From Oscillospiraceae bacterium (GTDB taxonomy: Bacteria; Bacillota; Clostridia; Oscillospirales; Ruminococcaceae): a DNA stretch of 64,000 nt. Position 1 is the first letter of the stretch, and the number at the start of each line of letters is the position of its first letter. The translations under genes and the position numbers were made by a program. The stretch lies in assembly GCA_900768995.1 (NCBI GenBank), contig CAAGEZ010000014.1, positions 1 to 64,000 on the forward strand. The letters run 5' to 3'. The notes under the pieces were generated by a model. It worked only from the letters and a program-made list of their open reading frames with translations, searched no databases and had not been told where the DNA came from. Positions 25,327 to 33,243 of the stretch are shown piece after piece.

Positions 25327-25959
25327 ATGAAATATTTTGGAATGCCTTTTGGAATGTGGACGCTGTTCGGAGGTTCTTTCAGAGATAAGCTCGTTTCAAC
25401 GCTTGGGTATGATGATAAAACAGCTGATGAAATAAAGCGAAAGGCAAAGGTGAAGTACAGGGAAATAATCGGAAAGCTGCCTGAGTTTGAAAAAGGGGAC
25501 AGGTTCAGAATGAACATAGTGAACGCTTCACTGCTGGCTGCATTTATGCTTAATATGCCCAAAAAGCCCACGGTGGAGCAGGTCGAGAAATATTATGCAG
25601 AGTCGATGATGACAGGTATGATGAAAAAATTCTGCGAATCATCGGGCAAAAAGAAATTCACCGACAAGGACATAGAGGGTATGAAGCGGACAGCGGCGCT
25701 CAGAGCGGCTGACAGGAACCCATATTCCTGGAATATGGACTATATCCCCTATGAAGACGGCAGCGGCTATGAGGCAAGATTTTACACCTGCGGCATCTGC
25801 GTGCTGATGAAAGAGCTGGGACTGAGTGAATATGTCCCCGCAATGTGCCGCCTTGACTACACAATGGCAGAAGCGGGCAAGGCTTCGGATTTTGTAAGGG
25901 AATATACCCTTGCATCCGGCGGACCATACTGCGACTGCGGATATAAAAAGAAAAAGTGA
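25327..25959 (+). CDS. L-2-amino-thiazoline-4-carboxylic acid hydrolase-like protein
   Basis: 210 residues. The C-terminal half (YEARFYTCGICVLMKELGL, then MCRLDYTMAEA and the closing CDCGYKKK) matches the ATC-hydrolase family, which in one pseudomonad opens a thiazoline ring to give a cysteine derivative. In clostridia the family is widespread near unrelated genes and its role there is not known. The conserved cysteines of the C-x-C end are present. A promoter TTGCAA/TATAAT with 17-base spacing ends about 38 bases before the ATG, and the gene appears to be a single unit. Confidence 0.7.
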   Translation: MKYFGMPFGMWTLFGGSFRDKLVSTLGYDDKTADEIKRKAKVKYREIIGKLPEFEKGDRFRMNIVNASLLAAFMLNMPKKPTVEQVEKYYAESMMTGMMKKFCESSGKKKFTDKDIEGMKRTAALRAADRNPYSWNMDYIPYEDGSGYEARFYTCGICVLMKELGLSEYVPAMCRLDYTMAEAGKASDFVREYTLASGGPYCDCGYKKKK

Positions 25960-25976
25960 TATTTTTGACCGTCAAA

Positions 25977-26501
25977 TTATTTCTCGTCATAGGAAATGAG
26001 AGACTCCACATCATATCCCTTTAGCTTGTCCCTGCCGTTTAGTCCCTTAAGCTCGATAAGGCAGAGTATCTTTACGACCTCCGCACCGAGCTTTTCACAG
26101 AGCCTTACAGCGGCTTCCAGAGTTCCTCCCGTAGCCATAAGGTCGTCTATTATAACCACCTTGTCGCCCTTTTTCAGTGCGTCAGTGTGCATTTCAATAA
26201 CGGCTGTTCCGTATTCAAGCTCATACTCGGCGGAAACGGTCTCACGGGGGAGCTTGCCCTTTTTGCGGACGGGAATGAAGCCCTTGTTTTTGGCATATGC
26301 AACGGGTGCGCCGAAGAGGAAACCTCTTGCGTCAAGTCCTGCAACAGCGTCAAACTCAACGCCGTCAAGCTTTTTCAAAAGCTGGTCTATTGATTTGTGA
26401 AAGCCCTCGCTGTCCTGAAGAAGCGATGTTACATCGTGGAAGATTATGCCCTTCCGGGGAAAATCGGGAATGTCGGTTATGTATTTTTTTAAGTCGGTCA
26501 T
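25977..26501 (-). CDS. apt: Adenine phosphoribosyltransferase
   Basis: 174 residues from ATG 26501 (AAAGGA nine to ten bases upstream; earlier in-frame codons have no ribosome site). It converts adenine and PRPP to AMP in purine salvage. The family N terminus IPDFPRKGIIFHDVTSLL, the VAGLDARGFLFG loop and the PRPP-binding motif VVIIDDLMATGGT are present. Length is typical. It is convergent with the ATC-hydrolase-like gene, only 17 bases apart. Confidence 0.95.
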   Translation of the reverse strand: MTDLKKYITDIPDFPRKGIIFHDVTSLLQDSEGFHKSIDQLLKKLDGVEFDAVAGLDARGFLFGAPVAYAKNKGFIPVRKKGKLPRETVSAEYELEYGTAVIEMHTDALKKGDKVVIIDDLMATGGTLEAAVRLCEKLGAEVVKILCLIELKGLNGRDKLKGYDVESLISYDEK

Positions 26502-26616
26502 TTTAAAATATCCTTTCCTTTTATGAGTGCGAATAGATACATTTATTATTATACACATCATTTGATGAAACATCAAGCGGTAAATTGAAAATTATCTTAA
26601 TATCAGCGAAAAGTCC

Positions 26617-26912
26617 TTGACAACGGGGGATCTTTATGTTATAATCAGCATTAATATGAGTTAAAATGCAGTGACGGAAAAAAAGCAGGGCATATCCGCT
26701 TTCAGAGAGCCTTCGGTCGGTGGGAGAGGGCAGCGGCGCTTTGAAGATACATTCCTGAGCAGATATGATGAAATCAATTAGTCGTATACGGACTGAGACA
26801 CGTTACAGTCTCCCCAAGGTCATACGAAAGTATGATGAACTGAGGTGGTACAGCGTTTTCTTATAAAAGAAACACGCCCTCTTGAAGCTTAGGCTTTGAG
26901 AGGGCTTTTTTA
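26617..26912 (+). promoter_or_regulatory. T-box leader, probably tyrosine-specific
   Basis: Promoter TTGACA (26617-26622), spacer 17, TATAAT (26640-26645). The leader has the Stem I distal pattern (CAGAGAGCC ... CGGTCGGTGGGAG), a specifier region GAAGATACATTCC where the codon TAC (Tyr) fits, the T-box sequence ACTGAGGTGGTACAGCG (about 26838-26854), and a terminator GCCCTC/GAGGGC with T-run (26875-26912). Uncharged tRNA should stabilise the antiterminator. The first gene after it is a lipoprotein; tyrS is fourth or fifth, so the specificity fits a shared operon. Confidence 0.88.
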
Positions 26913-26927
26913 TTTGGAGATGAAATT

Positions 26928-27485
26928 ATGAAGCCCATAAAAGCATTGCTTGCACCCCTTGCATTTTCCCTTATCTTTACAGCCTGCAGGGCTGATATCC
27001 CCCCTCTTGCCGAAGCTGTGACCCTTGATGATGATACGCTTTCGCAAAAGCTTTCGGGCTGCACTTCGAAAGAAATATCCGATGTGTGGGGCGAGCCGGG
27101 TGTGGGCTGCGGCGATATTTATTCTTATGATGATATGGGAATAGCGGTTTTTTCAGATCCGAAAGAATATGTCAGCGGTGCAAAGATATGCAGCTGGGTC
27201 GAGGGAAGATATCTCCGTGACAAGGGCGGGGATATGGTTCTGGTTGAGCACAATGGATATATCGAGCCGACCTCAGTTGCTGCCTATGATCTCACCTCCT
27301 TTACGGGCTTTGATTTTGCCGAATTTGAAAGCGGCGACAGGATAAAAATTCTCGTTGACGGGATTCGTGAAACCTATCCCGCACAGGCAACGGTATATGC
27401 AACAGAGCTTATTCAAAAGGGCAGCTATGACGACCTTGATACGGTTGTTATGGAAAGTCTCAGGGAAATGGGCTGGGCAGAGTGA
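26928..27485 (+). CDS. Lipoprotein of the tyrosine T-box operon, unknown function
   Basis: 185 residues with a lipoprotein signal (LAFSLIFTAC, anchor Cys20). The segment GCTSKEISDVWGEPG recalls the start of SmpA/BamE-like small lipoprotein domains, but the rest is not recognisable. ATG follows GGAGA by seven bases and lies 15 bases after the T-box terminator, so it is directly controlled by the T-box. A non-synthetase gene at this first position is unusual. Codon use is like the neighbours. Confidence 0.7.
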   Translation: MKPIKALLAPLAFSLIFTACRADIPPLAEAVTLDDDTLSQKLSGCTSKEISDVWGEPGVGCGDIYSYDDMGIAVFSDPKEYVSGAKICSWVEGRYLRDKGGDMVLVEHNGYIEPTSVAAYDLTSFTGFDFAEFESGDRIKILVDGIRETYPAQATVYATELIQKGSYDDLDTVVMESLREMGWAE

Positions 27486-27543
27486 TACGGCTTTGCAGAT
27501 ATATAAATGAAAAATCAAAATAAAAAGTGGGAGTTGTTATTTT

Positions 27544-27759
27544 ATTAAGATCGAAAAGAATATCAAAAGCATCATTCCAATGCCAATATGTTCATTTATT
27601 GGTATGATAATCGGAATTTTAGCTGCTAATGCATATGACCTTAATATTGGGATAGGTATTTCTATAGGCTTTTCCGTTGGCTTTTTAGTAGGTGCTGTTA
27701 TAGGCTTGATTTTAAGTAAGGTAAAAGCTCAAAAAAATAATGAAAACAAAAATGAATGA
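27544..27759 (+). CDS. Small two-span membrane protein with uncertain start
   Basis: An open frame to TGA 27757-27759 encodes KIEKNIKSIIPMPICSFIG followed by two hydrophobic spans rich in Gly and Ile and a charged tail (VKAQKNNENKNE), about 70 residues. The only start behind the good site GGGAG (27529-27533) is ATT 27544; ATG 27580 would shorten it. A separate frame from ATG 27507 encodes MKNQNKKWELLFY and stops inside this region; joining the two would need a +1 shift near 27541. So either a non-canonical ATT start or a decayed N terminus. Function unknown. Confidence 0.45.
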   Translation: MKIEKNIKSIIPMPICSFIGMIIGILAANAYDLNIGIGISIGFSVGFLVGAVIGLILSKVKAQKNNENKNE

Positions 27760-27857
27760 TACAGCAAAAAAACTCGGCTTCATAAACCAACTTGAAAGGC
27801 GGTGGTATCAGTGAGACCCCATATCGGTTTCATCTCATATTAAGGGGAGGAATATAA

Positions 27858-27932
27858 ATGGTAATATGGCTGTTGATAGCGGCGTTCTGCTTTTATCAGG
27901 CTTACAAAATAATAAAAAATAAAAACAATTAA
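27858..27932 (+). CDS. 24-residue hydrophobic micropeptide upstream of tyrS
   Basis: Starts 8 bases after a strong AGGGGAGG site (27842-27849). The product MVIWLLIAAFCFYQAYKIIK plus NKNN is a single membrane helix with a basic tail. It ends 25 bases before tyrS, in the same T-box operon. It could be a real small membrane protein or a leader that loads ribosomes ahead of tyrS. A further 20-codon frame (27752-27814) precedes it with less support. Confidence 0.5.
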   Translation: MVIWLLIAAFCFYQAYKIIKNKNN

Positions 27933-27957
27933 ACAAAGTTAAACGGAGGAAAATCAA

Positions 27958-29172
27958 ATGACTTTATACGAAGAACTTACCCGAAGAGGACTTATCGCTC
28001 AGGTAACTGACGAGCAGCAGATAAGCGAGATGATAAACAACGGAAAGGCTACATTCTACATCGGCTTCGACCCCACAGCCGACAGCCTCCACGTTGGTCA
28101 CTTTATGGCTCTCTGCCTTATGAAGAGACTCCAGATGGCAGGCAACAAGCCTATCGTCCTTATCGGCGGCGGCACAGGTATGATCGGTGATCCCTCAGGT
28201 AAATCCGATATGAGAAAGATGATGACACAGGAAACCGTTCAGCACAACTGCGACTGCTTCAAAAAGCAGATGAGCCGCTTCATCGACTTCTCCGAGGGCA
28301 AGGCTATAATGGTAAACAACGCCGACTGGCTTATGAACCTGAACTACATCGAGCTTCTCCGTGAGGTCGGTGCCTGCTTCTCTGTAAACAAGATGCTCAC
28401 ATTTGAGTGCTACAAGCAGAGAATGGAGAGGGGACTTACTTTCCTCGAGTTCAACTATATGATAATGCAGTCCTACGATTTCTATATGCTTTTCCAAAAG
28501 TACGGCTGCAATATGCAGTTCGGCGGCGATGACCAGTGGGCAAATATGCTTGGCGGCACAGAGCTTATCAGAAAGAAGCTTGCAAAGGACGCTCACGCAA
28601 TGACCATTACCCTCCTCACCAACTCCGAGGGCAAGAAAATGGGCAAGACCGAAAAGGGCGCTGTATGGCTCGACCCCGAAAAAACATCTCCCTATGATTT
28701 CTTCCAGTACTGGAGAAATGTCGGCGATAATGATGTTATCAAGTGCTTAAAGCTCCTCACATTCCTGCCCATTGAGCAGATAGAGGAAATGGAGCGCACA
28801 ATGACAGGCGCAGAGCTTAACAAGGCAAAGGAAATTCTTGCGTATGAGCTTACCACCCTTATCCACGGCAAGGAAGAGGCTGACAAGTGCCTTGAAGCCG
28901 CAAAGAAGCTTTTCGGCGGCTCGGGAAATACCGATGATATGCCCACAACAGAGATACCCGCAGCAGAGCTTGAGGGCGGCATAAACATTCTCGACCTGCT
29001 TGTAAAGACAGCTCTCTGCCCCTCCAAGAGCGAGGCAAGACGACTTGTTACACAGGGCGGCGTTTCCGTTGACGATGCAAAGGTGACTGACCCCAACGCT
29101 ATGGTCGAGATAGCCGACAGCGTTATCGTTAAGAAGGGCAAAAAGGTTTACCACAAGGTAACAAGAGCATAA
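27958..29172 (+). CDS. tyrS: Tyrosyl-tRNA synthetase
   Basis: 404 residues. It charges tRNA-Tyr. Class I signature HVGH (DSLHVGHFMAL, residues 42-45), the KMSKS-equivalent KMGKT (about 224-228), the Tyr-recognition segment YDFYMLFQKYGC, and a C-terminal S4 RNA-binding domain (about 340-404, PSKSEARRLVTQGGVSVDD). TyrRS in Firmicutes is usually T-box controlled, which fits the leader at 26617. AGGAGG lies eight bases before ATG. Terminator follows directly. Confidence 0.97.
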   Translation: MTLYEELTRRGLIAQVTDEQQISEMINNGKATFYIGFDPTADSLHVGHFMALCLMKRLQMAGNKPIVLIGGGTGMIGDPSGKSDMRKMMTQETVQHNCDCFKKQMSRFIDFSEGKAIMVNNADWLMNLNYIELLREVGACFSVNKMLTFECYKQRMERGLTFLEFNYMIMQSYDFYMLFQKYGCNMQFGGDDQWANMLGGTELIRKKLAKDAHAMTITLLTNSEGKKMGKTEKGAVWLDPEKTSPYDFFQYWRNVGDNDVIKCLKLLTFLPIEQIEEMERTMTGAELNKAKEILAYELTTLIHGKEEADKCLEAAKKLFGGSGNTDDMPTTEIPAAELEGGINILDLLVKTALCPSKSEARRLVTQGGVSVDDAKVTDPNAMVEIADSVIVKKGKKVYHKVTRA

Positions 29173-29186
29173 TCCGAATAATAAGA

Positions 29187-29222
29187 ACGGGCTCCCGCAT
29201 ATTTTTGCGGAAGCCCGTTTTT
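29187..29222 (+). terminator. Terminator after tyrS
   Basis: ACGGGCTCCCGCA / TGCGGAAGCCCGT hairpin and a T5 tail; ends the T-box operon in the convergent gap. Confidence 0.85.
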
Positions 29223-29243
29223 GTATTATAATGTTTATCGACA

Positions 29244-30569
29244 TTATCGCAGTACATTCAGAATAACCGTAAAAGCAGTTTTTTCATTATCCGATTCTGC
29301 GGATATGCTGCCGCCGTGCTTTTCGGCAATTGCCTTTGCTATGGCGAGGCCAAGCCCGAATCCGCCTGTGGAGCTGCTCCGTGATGCATCGGTGCGGTAG
29401 TAGCGGTCGAATGTCCGCTCCAGTTCATCGGCAGGGATAGATGTGCCTTTGTTCGACACTGTAAGCTTTACCTTTCCTTTTTTGGAATTTTTTAAGGAAA
29501 TATTTATGTCCGAATGTTCAGCGGAATGGCTCACGGCGTTGTCAACGAGAATGTTTATCATTCTCACAAGGCTTTCCTTTTCGCCCTTGACGATTATGCC
29601 GCTTTCAATGTCAGGGCATATGGTCTTTCCACGCTCAAACGCCACTGCCTCCATCGCCAGACACACGCCCTCTGCCGCTTCGGACAGGTCAACATCTGTC
29701 ATAACAGGCGGCTCGTCCGTCCGCTCCTCTCTTGAAAGATAGAGCATCTCGTTTATGAGCCGTGACATCTTTTCGGCTTCACACCGAATATATCCGAACC
29801 ATTTTCCCTGTCCCGCAACCGTATCATCGGGGTTTGAGGTGATAACATCGAGGTTTGCGTTTATGACCGTCAGGGGAGTTTTCAGCTCGTGGGAAGCGTT
29901 TGAGAAAAATACCCTCTGCCTGTTCCACGCATCTTCAATGGGTATGACCGCCCATTTTGACAGCATCACCGACAGCAGGAAAAGCACCGCCAGCGCAGGC
30001 GCAAATATCGCAAGCAGTATTATGAGCAGCCGTCTGAGGGTTGAAAGCTCCTCAGAGCGGTCAAGAAGTATTATCTGCCGTCCGTCAGCCGTATCTCTCA
30101 GCCTGTAGCGGTATGACACTCCGCCTGCGGTTATGCAGCCGTCATTTTTTCCCTCACGGCTGATTATCTCCTTTGCCGCCTCGGTGACAGCGGCACTTTG
30201 CTCGTCGGATTCGTCTGAATCGGAGAAAAAGCGCTCACGGCTGTAAAAAATGCTCTCGATCTCATTTTCACTGTCAAGCTTAACGGTTATCCAGCCCGAT
30301 GACATCTGCAAATGCCTTTTGCCGTCGGGACGGTCGGGAATATCCTCGGGAGCGTCATCAGGCGGCTCCTCGTCAATATTCCGTGGGGGCGGAGGATTTT
30401 CCCATCTTCCGCTGTAATCCAGCGATGAAGCGAAATCTATCATTCTCAGGGCATTCTGCTCCTCGGAGCGGTACATCGAGATGTATATTGCCCCAAGCAC
30501 GCCTATTATAACCAGCGTGAGCAGTCCTGTCAGCACAAAAGTGAACCTTGCACGAAGCTTTTTTATCAT
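29244..30569 (-). CDS. Sensor histidine kinase
   Basis: 441 residues. TM1 (about 9-30), a roughly 150-residue extracellular sensor rich in Pro, Asp and Glu (PPPPRNIDEEPPDDAPEDIP), TM2 (about 186-208), a HisKA domain with phospho-acceptor His227 (ASHELKTPLTVI), and a HATPase_c domain with N box (DNAVSHSAE) and G box (GGFGLGLAIAKA). The ATG overlaps the stop codon of the response regulator gene. The acidic sensor suggests sensing of cations or cationic peptides, but that is only a guess. No target gene is adjacent. Confidence 0.93.
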   Translation of the reverse strand: MIKKLRARFTFVLTGLLTLVIIGVLGAIYISMYRSEEQNALRMIDFASSLDYSGRWENPPPPRNIDEEPPDDAPEDIPDRPDGKRHLQMSSGWITVKLDSENEIESIFYSRERFFSDSDESDEQSAAVTEAAKEIISREGKNDGCITAGGVSYRYRLRDTADGRQIILLDRSEELSTLRRLLIILLAIFAPALAVLFLLSVMLSKWAVIPIEDAWNRQRVFFSNASHELKTPLTVINANLDVITSNPDDTVAGQGKWFGYIRCEAEKMSRLINEMLYLSREERTDEPPVMTDVDLSEAAEGVCLAMEAVAFERGKTICPDIESGIIVKGEKESLVRMINILVDNAVSHSAEHSDINISLKNSKKGKVKLTVSNKGTSIPADELERTFDRYYRTDASRSSSTGGFGLGLAIAKAIAEKHGGSISAESDNEKTAFTVILNVLR

Positions 30570-31252
30570 ACCGCTCCGTCCTCCTCAAGGGTATATCCCA
30601 CGCCACGGACAGTCATTATAGCGGCATTTGACTTTACAAAATCAAGCTTCTTGCGGAGAAATGAGATATACACCTCAACATTGTTGTACTCAGCGTCGGA
30701 ATCATAGCCCCAAATTTTGGTGATAAGGGTTTCCTTGCTGAGCACCCTGCCGCTGTTTTTCATAAGGAGCTCCATGATAGAAAATTCTTTCAGTCCCAGC
30801 TTCAGTGAATTTTTGCCGCAGGAAAGCTCATATGCTGTCGTGTCAAGAGACAGATCTCCACAGGTAATTACGTCCGAATTGACTATTGCAGCGCTGCTCC
30901 GTCTGCCGAGAGCCCTTACTCTCGCAAGGAGCTCTTCGGTGGCGAATGGCTTTGTCAGGTAATCATCAGCGCCGCTGTCGAGACCCTTTACCTTGTCGGA
31001 TATCTCATCCTTGGCGGTGAACATAAGCACGGGAGTGTCCATTCCCTCTGCACGAATTTTCCTGAGCACCTCGATGCCGGTCATTCCCGGCATCATAATG
31101 TCCAGCACGATAACATCATATATTCCCGTCAGAGCGTTGTCGAGAGCGTCAATGCCGTTCCCGAAAGCGTCTGCGGTAATTTTGTTCTTTGCGAATATCT
31201 GCACGAGGGCGTCGGCAAGCTTTTCCTCGTCCTCGGCTATCATTATGCGCAT
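30566..31252 (-). CDS. OmpR/PhoB-family response regulator
   Basis: 228 residues. Receiver domain with acidic pocket (AEDEE), phosphorylated Asp51 (VIVLDIMMPG), Thr and Lys of the switch (FTAKDE, YLTKPFA), then a winged-helix DNA-binding domain (SKETLITKIWGYDSDAEYNN, and a C-terminal VRGVGYTLEE). Translated just ahead of and overlapping the histidine kinase. It probably regulates a transcript elsewhere or its own operon. Confidence 0.95.
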   Translation of the reverse strand: MRIMIAEDEEKLADALVQIFAKNKITADAFGNGIDALDNALTGIYDVIVLDIMMPGMTGIEVLRKIRAEGMDTPVLMFTAKDEISDKVKGLDSGADDYLTKPFATEELLARVRALGRRSSAAIVNSDVITCGDLSLDTTAYELSCGKNSLKLGLKEFSIMELLMKNSGRVLSKETLITKIWGYDSDAEYNNVEVYISFLRKKLDFVKSNAAIMTVRGVGYTLEEDGAV

Positions 31253-31314
31253 ATCTCTGCCCCCTTTATCAAACTGCTGTAATTATATCAGGCGGGGCTT
31301 AAATAAATCTTAAA

Positions 31315-32451
31315 TCAGTTTGCGGTTTTCTTGCCGCCCAGTGATGATGATGGCTTTGCAGGGGTAGCGGTGGCAGTACCGGAGGTCTTTCCTGCTTCAT
31401 ATTTCTTTGTGCTTGAATTGTAGCGGACAGCTGCAACCTTGAACTTGTAGCTCTTGCCGTTTGAAAGATTCTTTATAGTGCACTTTGTGCTCTTGATGGT
31501 CTTGTAGGACTTATATTTGTTTGAAGCGGAATCATAAATGTAAATCCTGTAGCCGTCAGCACCCTCAACGCTGCTCCAGGAAAGTGTCACCTTGGAGTCG
31601 TCTGTCTTGGCGTTTATGCTGTTGGGAGCAGGGAGTCTATATGTGGAATCCTTTTTGGGAGCTGTTTCGGAGCTGCTTTCTCCTGCCTGCTTCTTGGCAA
31701 GGTCGGATACAAATGTGTAGTTTGTTGAGGTCATTGCCGAGAATGACTTGTTGATTATCTTGACGGTGTATGTCTCGCCGTCTTTAAGTCCGGATGCGGC
31801 AACATTTGTGGAGGTCACGCTCTGGCTGAAAACGGTCTTTCCCGAATGATCCTCGATGCTTACTGCAAAAATGTCCCTGGCATTCATAAAGTCATTGGGG
31901 TTTTTCCAGCCGATATAGAGTTTGCCGTCCTTGACTGCAAATGCGACACTCTGGGGAGCACCGTAGTCAGGATATGCGCTCATATCGGAATTTACGGTAA
32001 ATTTGCTTGCGGTAGGCACATAGAATGTTGTAAGAGCAGTATCACTCTCGCCTGTTCTGAGAGCAACAACGCAGGCATAGAAATCTTTCTTTGTGTTGTA
32101 CTCAACGTCGAAAACGGTCTCGGGAACGAGCACGGCGTTGTATTTGTTGGAAACATAGTAGGTCTTTACAACAGTGCCGTCGGTGGTGCATATCTTAACT
32201 GCATATGAAGCGGCAGAGGAAACTGCGCTCCAGTTAAGCTTTATACAGCCGTTGAAAAATTCGGGGACTGCATTCTGTACAACGGACGAAACAGTTGTAG
32301 TAGCCGTTGTGGTGGTAGTGGTGGTGCCTGTGCCTGTTGTATTGCCGCCTACAACAGTAAATTCAATTGCTCCTGCGGAGGCAGCGCCGAGGATAGAAAC
32401 GGACATTGCGGCAGCCATAAGGGAAGCTGTTATTTTCATAGTATATTTCAT
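31315..32451 (-). CDS. Secreted fibronectin type III domain protein
   Basis: 378 residues. A signal peptide (AAAMSVSILGAASAGA) is followed by a Thr-rich linker of consecutive Thr residues (about 40-55), then three FN3-like modules; the last is clearest, with KVTLSWSSVEGADGYRIYIY and NGKSYKFKVAAV. No catalytic motif or sorting signal; the end is basic (LGGKKTAN). Ruminococci place such modules in surface and cellulosome-related proteins, so a binding or spacer role is likely. Transcribed alone, after an A/T-rich upstream region. Confidence 0.8.
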   Translation of the reverse strand: MKYTMKITASLMAAAMSVSILGAASAGAIEFTVVGGNTTGTGTTTTTTTATTTVSSVVQNAVPEFFNGCIKLNWSAVSSAASYAVKICTTDGTVVKTYYVSNKYNAVLVPETVFDVEYNTKKDFYACVVALRTGESDTALTTFYVPTASKFTVNSDMSAYPDYGAPQSVAFAVKDGKLYIGWKNPNDFMNARDIFAVSIEDHSGKTVFSQSVTSTNVAASGLKDGETYTVKIINKSFSAMTSTNYTFVSDLAKKQAGESSSETAPKKDSTYRLPAPNSINAKTDDSKVTLSWSSVEGADGYRIYIYDSASNKYKSYKTIKSTKCTIKNLSNGKSYKFKVAAVRYNSSTKKYEAGKTSGTATATPAKPSSSLGGKKTAN

Positions 32452-32679
32452 AGTAATACCAACCTTTCTGTATTGGATTTTGTAATTACATTATACCATA
32501 AACGGAAGCTTTTTTCAATAATAATGACAACATTTAATTTTTTTGTTCCGAATTTTGTTTTTTATCCTGCATATCATCGGAAAACAAAGCATATAATAAA
32601 AATGCACCCACGAAAAATGGCTTCAGTACGTGACTTACGAGAAATCAGAAATTTTTTTGAAAAAAATTTCAAAAAACCC
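32452..32679. other. Divergent A/T-rich intergenic region
   Basis: Together with the tRNA promoter this gap is 314 bases long. It is very A/T-rich, with no supported gene. It should hold the FN3 gene promoter on the minus strand; I could not fix its boxes with confidence. An imperfect GAAATTTTTTTC-like palindrome lies near 32648-32675. Confidence 0.5.
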
Positions 32680-32708
32680 TTGACAAATGCAGATCATTAG
32701 TGTATAAT
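32680..32708 (+). promoter_or_regulatory. Promoter of tRNA Val-Asp-Gly-Cys operon
   Basis: Consensus TTGACA (32680-32685), 17-base spacer, TATAAT (32703-32708); the first tRNA begins about 57 bases later. Confidence 0.9.
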
Positions 32709-32765
32709 ATAAAAGTCGGTTGGCGATGACGATGAAAAACAACGAAAGCCGACAAGGAAAAATGT

Positions 32766-32841
32766 GGGAGCATAGCTCAGCTGGGAGAGCATCTACCTTA
32801 CAAGCAGAGGGTCATAGGTTCGAGCCCTATTGTTCCCACCA
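32766..32841 (+). tRNA. tRNA-Val (anticodon TAC)
   Basis: Acceptor GGGAGCA/TGTTCCC, D-loop AGCTCAGCTGGGAGAGC, anticodon loop CTTACAA with TAC, T-loop GGTTCGAGCCC, encoded CCA. One A-C mismatch in the anticodon stem (TCTAC/GCAGA). It is the tRNA that would be read by the GTA-type specifier of the valS T-box at 55.2 kb. Confidence 0.95.
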
Positions 32842-32844
32842 CAT

Positions 32845-32921
32845 GGCCTGGTAGTTCAGTTGGTTAGAACGCCGCCCTGTCACGGCGGAGGTCGTGGGTT
32901 CGAGTCCCATCCAGGTCGCCA
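32845..32921 (+). tRNA. tRNA-Asp (anticodon GTC)
   Basis: Acceptor GGCCTGG/CCAGGTC, anticodon stem-loop CGCC-CTGTCAC-GGCG, T-arm GTGGGTTCGAGTCCCAT, encoded CCA. Four bases after tRNA-Val. Confidence 0.95.
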
Positions 32922-32925
32922 TTAT

Positions 32926-33001
32926 GCGGATTTAGCTCATCTGGTAGAGCGCCACCTTGCCAAGGTGGAGGTAGCGAGTTCGAGCCTCGTAATCCGCTCC
33001 A
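32926..33001 (+). tRNA. tRNA-Gly (anticodon GCC)
   Basis: Acceptor GCGGATT/AATCCGC, anticodon stem CCACC/GGTGG around TTGCCAA, encoded CCA. Confidence 0.95.
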
Positions 33002-33078
33002 TTTTTTCTCTGCTTTGTATGTTATCTCCGCAGGAGCGGAAATATGGCTTCTCCTTCTTGCAGAGAAAAAACGTCCAA

Positions 33079-33152
33079 GGCGCTATAGCCAAGTGGTAAG
33101 GCAAGGGACTGCAACTCCCTGACCCCCGGTCCGAATCCGGGTGGCGCCTCCA
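33079..33152 (+). tRNA. tRNA-Cys (anticodon GCA)
   Basis: Acceptor GGCGCTA/TGGCGCC, anticodon loop CTGCAAC with GCA, T-arm CCCGGTCCGAATCCGGG, encoded CCA. It sits 77 bases after tRNA-Gly, with no promoter visible in the gap. Confidence 0.95.
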
Positions 33153-33155
33153 GTG

Positions 33156-33195
33156 AAAAGCTTCGAGTAATTGCTCGGAGCTTTTTATTTTTTTT
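33156..33195 (+). terminator. Terminator of the tRNA operon
   Basis: AAAAGCTTCGAG / CTCGGAGCTTTTT hairpin followed by a long T tract. Confidence 0.88.
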
Positions 33196-33243
33196 ATATG
33201 CTTTTTACCCGACCGCTTCAGCCTGAAACGGTCGGGATATCTG

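Noticed and set aside
27795..27815. T-box-like motif GGCGGTGGTATCAGTG shortly before tyrS
   Set aside because: It looks like a degenerate T-box sequence, but there is no Stem I, specifier loop or terminator around it, and the same bases can be read as codons of a short frame. Coincidence or an old remnant.
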